This document shows positions 1 through 8,759 of a stretch of 33,973 bases of DNA, in pieces. The DNA lies in the NCBI GenBank assembly GCA_020747015.1, contig JAGTJM010000130.1, positions 1-33,973 of the forward strand, in the 5' to 3' direction. Each line of letters opens with the position of its first letter. Position 1 is the stretch's first letter. The notes beneath the pieces are model-generated. The model was not told where the DNA came from, searched no databases, and saw nothing but the letters and a program-made list of their open reading frames with translations. The position numbers and the translations under genes are program-made. This DNA comes from Pyrenochaeta sp. MPI-SDFR-AT-0127. Taxonomy: Eukaryota > Ascomycota > Dothideomycetes > Pleosporales > Cucurbitariaceae.

Positions 1-470
1 CTTTATAATGTATAGGTTAACCTATTCTAGTGCTTCTCCCACGAGGTAAGTAGTAACGAGTACTACTTTATCGTCGTCTGCTATATATCTATTAATATAG
101 AAGTAGATATTATATTAAAGTAGCTATAACTTTAACGTCTTACGATCGCCATTATAAGTTAGGGGAGCTTTACCTTTTAGTTTTCCTAGGCTAATACTTA
201 TAGAGTTAGGGGTTGCTGTGTCTATCTTAATATCGCTTATTTCAAGGGTGATTAAAATGTTAAAAGGTGGGGTGTCCTTAGTAGAGTAGCTATAATATAA
301 AGTAGCTGGTGTTACTAAGGAGCCTTTCTTAGGTAAGCTTCTAGTTAGAGTAAGTAGAGATAGATAAGTTAGTTGAAGTAGTTCTAAGTATTAAATAGTA
401 GTATTCGATAATAACTTAAGGTTGATTATAATATTCTATAGGGGCACATTGCTCTCGTCTATATATATAA
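1..470 (-). mobile_element. Ty3/gypsy gag fragment, lightly RIPed
   Basis: Read on the minus strand, this stretch gives a broken but recognisable retrotransposon Gag pattern: a 'GKLKGKAPLTYNGDR' start, then 'DDDKVVLVTTYLVGEALE', as in gypsy Gag proteins where a proline/GDR segment precedes a 'KV..A..YL.G.A..W' helix. It is interrupted by TAG/TAA codons that fit W or Q codons hit by C-to-T change. The same sequence recurs at about 22640-23110 in the same orientation. This copy still keeps many CpG sites, so it is less mutated. The rest of gag and pol would lie to the left, outside the window. At about 470 homology to the other copy stops abruptly and GC-rich leader-like DNA begins, suggesting a deletion of the Gag N-terminus. 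Gag identity is inferred by eye from the motif. Confidence 0.75.
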
Positions 471-544
471 TGCGCTCGTCGCGCTCGTCGCGATCATAGC
501 GAGCGCTCGTCCTTGGCCTGGCGAGCGGTCACGTGCTTCAGGCC

Positions 545-562
545 TTGCCTCGTGTTGGCGCC
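545..562 (-). other. Putative retrotransposon primer-binding site
   Basis: Directly inside the LTR, read on the minus strand, is GGCGCCAACACGAGGC. The GGCGCCA-type start abutting the LTR's terminal CA is what tRNA-primed gypsy elements carry. Its position between LTR and gag matches a minus-strand element. The priming tRNA was not identified. Confidence 0.5.
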
Positions 563-777
563 TGTAGCGACACTTACGGTTGGTTGAGAGGGTTCCCCCA
601 AGGGCCCCTCCTGTGTCCGAAACCTGGATCGTAATAAGTACCTCTCCTTACTATAGTATATAAATAGAGGATCTTATATCTATATATATATAATATATAT
701 ATATAGTTATAATATATTCTCCTTATTTTCTTTACCTATTTTCACTGTTCATCCTAATATATACGTTTAGTGCGACA
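563..777 (-). repeat. Putative gypsy 5' LTR (215 bp)
   Basis: The segment runs TGTAGCGACA...AGTGCGACA on the plus strand, so both strands begin TG and end CA, as LTRs do. On the minus strand it begins TGTCGCACTAAACG and ends GTCGCTACA, followed at once by the primer-binding-like sequence. It holds a long TATA-rich tract at about 655-715 that could serve as the LTR promoter. A matching 3' LTR would lie left of the window, so the boundaries rest on termini and position only. No target-site duplication can be tested because only one end is present. Confidence 0.5.
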
Positions 778-1109
778 CTAATTAATCTACTAGTTAAATC
801 GGTTAATTAAGTTAGTTAATTAATAAGTAATTCAATCCATTTAATCTAGAGTGCTTAGAATATTCAATTAACTCAATCTAATCCTCTAGTAGAGTTTGAG
901 TTATTGAATATTTCCATGTTTATTTAAAGTGTTGGGACTTGGACCCTATGGAGCTGGATGCTTATTGAGCTCGGCTATTCAGCCAATGACGCGGTATCAT
1001 CCCAGTCTTCTGATTGGCTCGCGCGACACGTATTCTCTGCGCGATCATAAACAGTAATAATGTCGCGTCGCCGTAGCGTCTGCCTCCCCACTTCCACAAT
1101 ATCACGGCA

Positions 1110-1656
1110 AGGTGCCAGAAGACGCACTAATTGACGTGGACGCTTCTTCCACTCGACCATCTGCCCGTTATTGCGATCCTGAGGCACCAGTCGAACTTCA
1201 ATATGCCTCAACGGATAGTCGTGATGTCCATGTTGATATATCGCGGGCTCTACTCTCCAGAAAAAGGCCATCACGTCATCGCTGAAAGGATTCCTCAGCT
1301 CGATCTGCTACCAAGACTCAACACCGACACAACCACAGCCGGATCGTGATGAATTTGCGGAATATATTGCTCGGGCTGACTGCGAGGAAGAGAAGAAGGT
1401 CGAGGATCCAATACAATGGTGGCTCGGCAGACAGGATCAGTATCCACTGCTTTCTCGTATGGCGCTTGATATACTCACGATACCGCCCATGTCAGACGAA
1501 CCAGAACGTATATTCAGTAACGCGGGGTTGATGGTGTCGTCCAACAGGGCGAAGCTATTGCTGGATATAATCGGAGCCTCGTTGTGTTTGAGCAATTGGG
1601 ACCGCATAGGTGTGATACAACTTGTTCCTGGTGGAAGTTTTGAAGGTATTATGTAA
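1110..1656 (+). pseudogene. hAT-family transposase C-terminal remnant
   Basis: The best part is 1342-1656, one open frame reading DRDEFAEYIARADCEEEK, then DPIQWWLG, then PLLSRMALDILTIPPMSDEP and ERIFSNAGLMVS. This is the hAT C-terminal dimerisation region: a 'DP..WW' helix, 'LA.DIL.IP.MS.EPERIFS.AG', and a closing 'SLCLSNWDR' helix. The frame has no start codon before the Met at 1459. Upstream, pieces of the same protein appear to continue in other frames (for example ALLSRKRPSRHR at about 1240-1275), implying at least two frameshifts. The N-terminal zinc finger and most of the catalytic region are missing. It is a dead fragment, bounded on the right by the repeat block at 1667-1781. Confidence 0.8.
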
Positions 1657-1666
1657 TCAACTGTGC

Positions 1667-1781
1667 CAATCAACTCAATTCAACCGCCGTTTTCGGTAAT
1701 CAATCAACTCAACTGAGCTTTGTGAGCAGAGCCTCATCAATCAACTCAATCCATACCCAAGTGGAGTTGAGTTGATTGATT
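1667..1781. repeat. Subterminal repeats of the hAT remnant
   Basis: The 12-mer CAATCAACTCAA occurs three times in direct orientation (from 1667, 1701 and 1738), and its inverse, GAGTTGAGTTGATTGATT, lies at 1764-1781. Related AT-rich words (ATTCAATTAACTCAATC, GAGTTTGAGTTATTGAATA) lie at about 868-910 on the other side of the coding remnant. Clustered short repeats near both ends are typical of hAT elements, where transposase binds them. Exact element ends and an 8 bp target duplication were not resolved. Confidence 0.55.
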
Positions 1782-2430
1782 AGCAAGCCTGGTAGGAGGG
1801 AATAATGGTGCAAAAGAAGCCAATTGCACCGATAACCATGGAAGAACATTACTTGTAGCTGCTCGATTAAATGGACATTAGTTTCAAATAATATTTACAC
1901 CCACTCGACCCGGGTGATCCATAGCCAATACCTTCAGCTTGACACCTTCAAAATCCCCTCCAAGAGCCTGAGTGTCTCAATTGATGCTCACGCGGAACTA
2001 AGCGTAGAGGAAGCAAGGCTTACTGTTGAACATAAGCTCATTCGCCTCGGTTTCTCGAACAAATGATGCTCTGCTGCACTAATCACCTCGTATCGTAGGC
2101 TGACCAATTGAGCTAAGTGATTACGTCTCCTGACCGAGCATGGCTGCCGTGGCAAGACTAGAAAGCACTCTCGGCACGTCTTCGAATGCCCGTTCGTGTC
2201 ATTTCCACGCCCAGAATCGGGCGCTGCGCTGGGAGAACGGCAACGGGAACATGACGATGAAAGCTCCTACACTACCAATTTTTGGCGGTAGTAACAACCA
2301 CGAATCAATTGAATGATTCAGCAGAAGCAATTTTGATGAGTGGTGTAGGTTGTTCGCAAAGGACCTGACCTATCTCGCCTGATTTGTACAAAGTTCTTCA
2401 TTCGGCATTTCCAACGACTTCAAGAAAGCA
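1782..2430. other. No gene recognised
   Basis: Ordinary-composition DNA between the hAT remnant and the 3' end of the minus-strand gene at 2431-3483. I see no family-level protein match in six frames. A tRNA-like string near 2080-2110 was considered and rejected. Confidence 0.4.
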
Positions 2431-3483
2431 CTACCTGCGTTTCCTCGTCCTCTTCATCCAATCAGCGAATTCCACTGCATCCCATGCCTTTATCGTATTC
2501 CAGTCCAGTGGAAGCTCATTTACGTAGAGGACAACACGAAAACTCGCTTGATGCAGGCACAATATTGATCGAAAAATTGATTTCGAAGCCTCAGCATAGA
2601 CATGCTCCTCCTGCCGCGATGGCTCCACATTGGTTATTTTGAATATGAGTCGAGTTCCAGTCCTGAAAAGAAACAACTCTCTCAAAAGAAGAGTAAGTCT
2701 GCGTAGGTAAAGGTCTGCCTTCCTTTCGTTCCTTTCCCGCTGACCAGCCCAGTAATTCTGTGTGGCTTCCCTTCTGTACTCGAATGTCAGAGCTTTTTGA
2801 GAAACTTCATACCACTCTTGCGCATCTAATATGCTCTCATGAATTGTGTCAGGTAGATCGGCCTTGGATAGCATAGCCGATCGCATGCCTCTTTCTCGTT
2901 TCGTCTTCCGCAGGCGAAATCCCCAAGGCATAACCAGATCATATATCTCAACTTGAATGGTAGATATGAGATAACGCGAATCGATTCCAGATTTCCAAAG
3001 GTCATGGTTTAGGAATTGTGGAATTGAATCGTCTACCTTCAACCTGAAATGTGCTTTCCTGTATATTGCTTCGATAAGCTCATCGCGAATCTCCTGGCCC
3101 AAAGCAGATTCGTCAAAAACATGCTGATTTGCACAGGGGCCATCGATGGCTACGTCTTTCAGGCGTTTTCCTGGAAGAGACTTGCCTGTGTTTTGCTCAA
3201 CCAACTCTCTGATGGAGACGGTTTCTTTGATCAGATACCTATATACATTGTCACGAAGCTCTCGGGGAAGTTTTTCCATCATGCCGTTGCAAAGCGCTCG
3301 GCATGATTTGGCAGAGCGCTCTGCATCACTTTCAACATCTCCGATAACAGCAAACGCGCTGTCGGGATGCAGGAAACCGTCGCGTTGGTAGAGCCGGTAT
3401 GCGAGATTAAGGCGCTCGAGACATGATTCTTCCCGACTGTAGGCGGGTCGCCTTTGACGTATCTTCAATGTTTTTGCCGTCAT
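2431..3483 (-). CDS. Hypothetical protein, 350 aa, with LPRELRD..YRYL motif
   Basis: One uninterrupted minus-strand frame from an ATG at 3483 to a TAG at 2431. I do not recognise a characterised function. Residues 72-84 read LPRELRDNVYRYL, matching the short F-box/2EXR-like start (LP.ELRd.IY.yL) of a large family of uncharacterised ascomycete proteins. The rest is charged and probably mostly helical, with a basic C-terminus (MKRTRKRR) that could act as a nuclear signal. No signal peptide or membrane segment is visible. Codon use is ordinary and it shows no RIP damage although transposon remnants lie nearby, which argues that it is real. No intron is needed. A shorter start downstream cannot be excluded. 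Confidence 0.7.
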   Translation of the reverse strand: MTAKTLKIRQRRPAYSREESCLERLNLAYRLYQRDGFLHPDSAFAVIGDVESDAERSAKSCRALCNGMMEKLPRELRDNVYRYLIKETVSIRELVEQNTGKSLPGKRLKDVAIDGPCANQHVFDESALGQEIRDELIEAIYRKAHFRLKVDDSIPQFLNHDLWKSGIDSRYLISTIQVEIYDLVMPWGFRLRKTKRERGMRSAMLSKADLPDTIHESILDAQEWYEVSQKALTFEYRREATQNYWAGQRERNERKADLYLRRLTLLLRELFLFRTGTRLIFKITNVEPSRQEEHVYAEASKSIFRSILCLHQASFRVVLYVNELPLDWNTIKAWDAVEFADWMKRTRKRR

Positions 3484-4661
3484 ATTGAGTATAGTGCTTT
3501 GTGCGTCCTCGATCTAGATAATGTCTTCATCGTCAACGACCCGCTATTTGGGATGAGGAAGTGGCGTCGGGACTGATAACGGCCTTCGGTTATAGACTTA
3601 CTTTTCCAGCTATTATAAGAAGTAAGATCTTTTCTATCGAACCTAGGATTTTTCACACCTGTTTTAGTAGTGGCGAACAGCCGTACTCCCAGCTTTTGGC
3701 AAGAAGTGATGAGGGTTAAATCGAAACGAGTGGTCTGAGTCATACTGTAAGACTAGGACACGGGAATTGATTCGGACCACCCACTTTTCGTTTTGGACCA
3801 CTTTGCCAAGGCGGGAGCCATAATGGTTTTAACGTACCTACTCAGGTATGCCGCTAGGGAATGCCCCCCTACATGGCAGCGAACCGACGGGTTGACGTGC
3901 CAACCCTGATTTTTCTTGCCCTCTTTCGTACTAGTTTCAGATCCGACTCCGCTACTACCCCTGCACTTGCCCCTTTAGGTCCATCTTGATTCCGTAACCA
4001 TTTGCGAAATCTCCACAACAACACTGGCATACAACGTTGGGATAAGGTATAAAAATCTCCGAATATCTACTTTTTATACTTGGTTTCCATATCCTGCAAA
4101 CAGAATGCTTTTATCTTGCTTCGTTATTGCGGTGTGGTCTCCCGAAGTTGTGTTGGTTTTGGCACTGGGAAGTTCTCGCTTAAAATGCCCTTTTGAATTT
4201 CCCGGACGCGCTAAACCCTTTCTTAATTTCTCAGACACGTCTAAGCCCTTTTCAGGCATCATCAACAGATCTAACGCTGGGTGGCGACAATCTAAGGTTG
4301 AAATTATTGGTATGAGAACTCTAATGCGTCACTCTGATCGAATAATGTGGCTCAGATCGCCTCGGTAACCTATATATCTCACAAGCCTGTAGAAAGGTTT
4401 CAGAACATCCAACGACGATAATCGTGACGTCTGCTTTATAGTGGAGGAACGAACGCAAACAGCCCTTGCTGCCCCTGTACACACCTTATTTTTCACATGC
4501 GATGTCGTCGTTCGTTGTGTGTACTCAGATAAGGGCTCTGAGCACAATCCAGCTTTCAGCACCCAAACACTCTGAAGCGTACACTTGAACTGATCAAATT
4601 TCATACTTCAGCGATCACCTCGCTCAACTCTTCAAGATCAATAAATACCCCACTAGACACA
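3484..4661. other. Intergenic, no intact gene
   Basis: Short ORFs here have no recognisable protein character. At about 3770-3805 the sequence CGGACCACCCACTTTTCG followed by TTTTGGACCACTTTG contains two GGACCAC words 22 bp apart, reminiscent of pogo-type transposon ends, but no inverted partner was found. Just upstream of the broken MARVEL-like gene, AATAAATACC at about 4640 could be its old TATA element. Confidence 0.35.
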
Positions 4662-5159
4662 ATGGCTCGCGGACACAACGCAAACGACTACGGCGCCCCC
4701 GCCACACGCTCGAATAAGCTGCACCGTCCTCTCATCATTGCAAACCATGTCCTGCATTTTATCTCATCAATCATCATTATGAGTATTGCGGCCTATTTTA
4801 TCCACAACTTTAATAAGAACACATATCTCGTGTACTAGGTCTCTGTTATACGTATCTCTCCTTCCCTTACCTCTTATCTTATATCTTCCAAGCCCACATT
4901 AACCCAGCTAATCTAAATTCGGCAGGGTGCCATCGACGCCCTCATTTGACTCCCCTCACTCGCCCTTCCCGCTGTAAAGAGTTATAAGGGCTATCTAGCA
5001 CCGCTCGCATGGTTGTTTTCGTACCTCTGGCTCACAGCCTTCATCTTCGCGGCGCAGGATTACGAGTATAGCAACTGCGCGTTCAACTCTCCAGGACCGT
5101 TTGTGAATAAGTGCTCGTTAAAGAAGACGTTGGAGGCGTTCTCTTTTCTTACTTTATAA
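4662..5159 (+). pseudogene. Broken MARVEL-like membrane protein gene
   Basis: Exon 1 starts at ATG 4662 (MARGHNANDYG) and contains a hydrophobic helix near residues 24-46 (LIIANHVLHFISSIIIMSIA) before a TAG at 4836-4838. After an AT/pyrimidine-rich stretch with a CTAATC branch-like site and a CAG at 4923-4925, a second reading frame opens at 4926: GAIDALI-stop (TGA 4947), then LPSLALPAVKSYKGYLAPLA, a second helix WLFSYLWLTAFIFAA, and QDYEYSNCAFNSPG. Paired helices followed by a 'D..Y..C.....P....KC..KK..EAF.F' tail are typical of fungal MARVEL-domain proteins, which act in membranes. Two in-frame stops and an abrupt change at 5157 to AT-rich DNA show it is dead and lacks its last helix. The donor site is ambiguous: GT at 4839 keeps frame, GT at 4852 does not. 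Confidence 0.65.
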
Positions 5160-5678
5160 GTACCTGGCATACTTTTATATAGGTATAGTTATAACTAACA
5201 AGTAATATAGTTTCAGAAATCTCGTTAGCACGCTTCTCGAGGGCAGGCTCTAGGATGTTCAGCGCTTTAAAGGTGATAACCATGCTTTCGATACTAATAA
5301 GCGTCACATTGCTCCTCCTAGTACGCAGCTGACTACAGCAGCGCCGCATACCGCTACTGCCTAAAGTCTGTGCCTACCGGTTATTAATATAGTTTATCTG
5401 AGTTAAAAAACAAAGTAATGTTAGGATAGTGTACGATCAGCCTTACTAAAATTATAGGATACTACTACGTTTTGGTTCAAGAGTTATAGTTTTCTTATAT
5501 TATGGTAATAAATGAGCTAGGTCGGTAATGCTTGATAAAGTTCACCCGCATAAACCTAGTAGATTTTACTCGAGTTACCGTGTGCGATAGTCACGGGCCA
5601 GGTTATAATAGATATTATGTCAACTATAATATTGCCTAGTGGTGCGCTTGGCAGAACTGCAGTGCAATCACCCGTATT
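5160..5678. other. AT-rich, transposon-like DNA without a gene
   Basis: TpA-rich DNA replaces the missing 3' end of the MARVEL-like pseudogene. It resembles the partly RIPed DNA elsewhere in the window, but no element could be named. Confidence 0.35.
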
Positions 5679-6371
5679 CTATAACGATGGCAGCGCCGAC
5701 TGCAAGTCCGAGAAGATCCGCATGCTAGATACTAGTGTTAGGTACCCTTCCTCGTCTAGAGCCATACACGGCGGATCCCGCAGCTGGTTAGCCACCTCGC
5801 TAATGGCCAGCAGTTTTGTAAGGTGAGCATCGTGAATGCCAATTCCTACCCGCTCGTTGCGCACCCACCCATTTACACATGTCCCCCTTATCTTAGCTTG
5901 TGGTCTTATTAATAGTTGCAGCCTGCTTTGTCCTTACTAATCTCTACCTTAGATCGCGCTACCCACGGCGGACGTTCGTACACTTTTAACCTCGAGCACT
6001 TCGTCTACCTTTCTCGCAACTGGCAGCACCGTGCTTGTCGCCAGCTGCTTAGGTCTGCAAGGCGTCAGCGCTAACTTCATGGCCTTGCCTGCAAGATACA
6101 TCTGAAACCGTGGCTCCTTGTGCATCACTCCAAGAGTCTTGGCCTTATCCGTCGACATAATTGCCTCTCTTTCAGCCGAGTGGCATGCTGCTCTCTCCGC
6201 TCGCATCTTTGTGTGGAGGTAGGCGAACAGAGGACGTCTTTGCCGCTTCGAACTCCGCCCAGCTGTGCGTTCCCACCTCTCCAACATCAGCACCACCTCG
6301 TCCTACATCCTTTGCGTCTCTCCCGACGAAGCGCCCATAACCCACGTTAAGTAGTCGTTCACGCACGCCAT
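5679..6371 (-). pseudogene. Decayed ORF of unknown function
   Basis: From an ATG at 6371 the minus strand reads MACVNDYLTWVMGASSGETQ, a TAG at 6305-6303, then a long open stretch to 5949 (RRPLFAYLHTKMRAERAACH, then STDKAKTLGVMHKEPRF). A further open stretch at 5864-5679 (AISEVANQLRDPPCMALDEE, GYLTLVSSMRIFSDL) may be a following exon; GTAGAG...ACAAG signals lie between, but a TAA comes just before them. Amino-acid composition looks protein-like, yet I recognise no family. It could be a host gene or a piece of transposon. Interruptions make a working product unlikely. Confidence 0.3.
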
Positions 6372-8676
6372 TGAGTTGTCGTTTCTTGGCGCACGAGGCT
6401 TACATTGAAGAACAGAAAAAGGATCAGAGCGAGTGCTAGCCCTCTTAGGAGATCTTAAGCCCATCTAGGAAGGAGGGGAATAAACTTTGCAGAAATGGGG
6501 ATTGAGACTAAAGACGTCACAGATCTTCGTCCGTGATTACCCTTCCCCCTCCACTAATCAGACCTTTCACTATTAGAAGCTTAGCAGCCTACTCCCTCTC
6601 AGCAGTTCTAAAAAGTTAATATACTCTCTGGCGTCGAGCGCAGATGGTATTATACTTATAAGATTTCCTCTGCGCAGAAATAATATCTCAGTAGAAAGTA
6701 CGATGACGTCGACTTCACCTAAATGAATCGCGTTCCTCTTCCGGGTCCGTTAAGCAATTCTAGAGTAGAACTTATACTCATTGAATTAAGCTGAACTATT
6801 ATATAGCAGAGGCAGTTGCTACCAATAATGGCGCCGTTATATACGCTAGACATGTGCGAGTCCTATTTCGGACCTCGGCTACATCTAGTATCTTAGTAAA
6901 GAGTTCCGGACCGAGCTATAAAGGGTATCTCTTAATATATAGAATGCCTGACTGAGCACGTATACGTTAAATGGGCCGCAGAATAACGAGTGATAATTTT
7001 GATATTTTAGACAATTTACTCTTCAAAAGGTCTATATTGACTAACCTTAACAACATCTCCACCTTCCTTCACTTATAAGAGGACACTTATAGCCGACTAG
7101 TAGTCTAATATAAGTTACATTCTTACTTTTAATTTAACTCGCACTCTCACTAACAGGGACGAACGCACGTAGGTTAGCCTTTAAAAGCGACTACTATATG
7201 CTTTCAATCATAAATTACTAATTGGCATCTTATAGCATTATACGACATGCTAAGCAGACACAGGGACGGCATCGCCGGTGAACGCAGCTTAGTAAATAGC
7301 TAAAACTTGCTAGATGGGTCCAAACGCAGCTTGGCTAATATTAATGTGCTATGCTTACTAAATGGAAAGTTTACGTTAAATCTAGATTGCGTACGGCTTC
7401 TAAAGCCTGACTCGAATCGACCTAGCATATATATCTCTAAATCTGCAGAGGAAACCGTAGAACATCTTCAGCTCAGTACACTCTTGCCAGTTCCTATTCT
7501 GAACTAAATCAAGATCAAAATGTTTCACACTTGTGGACCAATTGAGTTTCATGAAGGCTCTTGCCTAAGGGCTCTTTGGAGCATTGGCGACTGGTTTGTG
7601 GAATAATGTTAAGAAATTAGGAAGTCTGCTCGGTACGAGAAATCGGACCGTGGCAGGGAGGAAGACTAGGCCAATCCAGACGCGACACTCCTAGTGATCC
7701 TTAACTAGCACTATGGGAATAACGAGAGAGAAGCACAATACCGTAGATAATGAGGTAGATTCTTATTTGCGGAGACGGAGTATTTTAGAAAGGCGTAGAT
7801 GAAGAGGGATCGGAACGAGGTGTGGTCAGCCGCTCTAATACTTCTGCGTAGCTATTACTGTCAACCAAAGCACTCAGCTTTGACCCGTAATTACCGTCGC
7901 GACAGCCATTATGCAACTTCACGATGCGGTGGAATATATTGCTCTGTCTTCGCTGCAGACCTATTAATCACAACAGCAATATATTACACCGCCTTCGAAT
8001 ATCGTAAATCCGCCTTAAACGCCGCCGCCAACCGACGAGAAACCCTTAGCACAGGCACTCTACGTCATCGCGACGTCAGAAGACATCCAAGTCCGAAGGC
8101 GCACTAAGCAACACCCGTAGACAGTGTTCAGACTACAATAGAAGGGTACAATACGATAGAGCATCGCACTACTACAGCGTTTATTTAATCATAATAGAGA
8201 TATAAGAAGAGTTAGTCCGCTGGGCGATGGACAGATGTGTTGAGTGACTGCGGTCAAACCTCTAACAATTCCCGGTAGAAAACTAGTCGAAGAGTTCTTC
8301 CTAGTAGTCCTAACCAAAGCTCTCCGATCTCTAGAAAATATCCCAAAAGCCATCTCACGGAGACCACCTCGAAATATATCCTCCCTGCTCTCCTAGCCAC
8401 ATATCTCTCCCTAGACGAAACCAACGAGTTCGCCGTTTCGAATGCTGTTTTCCCGACCCTTACCTCCTTCACTATAGCTAGCATCTCAATAGAACGTAAT
8501 TCCCTTCATAAAATAATTGGTTGGGCTATTTCGCCACAACACTAAGAGCAACTGTACTCTGTGGATGCAAGGAAATGGCAATTTTTATTCAAGCTCTTAG
8601 CGCCTTGGCCCTTGATTGTCATCTTAGATAAAATGCTGAAATGCGCTTAGCAGAAATTGATGATGCGATGATGGAT
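6372..8676. other. Long stretch without a recognised gene
   Basis: About 6540-7260 is AT-rich and rich in stops, consistent with old, partly RIPed repeats. From about 7300 to 8500 composition is mixed; open frames at 7307-7507 (+), 7799-8107 (+) and 8254-8484 (-) show no family I recognise. The pogo-type element inserted at a TA at the right border. Confidence 0.35.
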
Positions 8677-8678
8677 TA

Positions 8679-8723
8679 ACGTGGTTTACAAGCGAGGCGC
8701 GCGTACAAGCGAGGCGCGCACCC
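8679..8723 (+). repeat. Left terminal inverted repeat, 45 bp
   Basis: Identical over 45 bp to the inverse of 10488-10532. It contains a direct repeat of TTACAAGCGAGGCGCGC and GTACAAGCGAGGCGCGC (one base different), a likely doubled transposase-binding site. Confidence 0.93.
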
Positions 8724-8759
8724 CACAAACTTCACACACCCATCTCATCTTATTATATA

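Noticed and set aside
975..1274. 99-codon minus-strand open frame over the hAT remnant
   Set aside because: It lies antisense to hAT-derived coding pieces and matches no family; better explained as a shadow.
2040..2115. tRNA-like sequence on the minus strand (TTAGCTCAATTGGTCAGCC with a TTGTTCGAGA T-arm-like word)
   Set aside because: D-stem, acceptor and T-stem do not pair properly in any register I tried, and no convincing anticodon arm could be placed.
3480..3743. 87-codon minus-strand frame upstream of the hypothetical gene
   Set aside because: Low-complexity basic composition with no motif; it overlaps the neighbouring gene's start and is likely its 5' flank.
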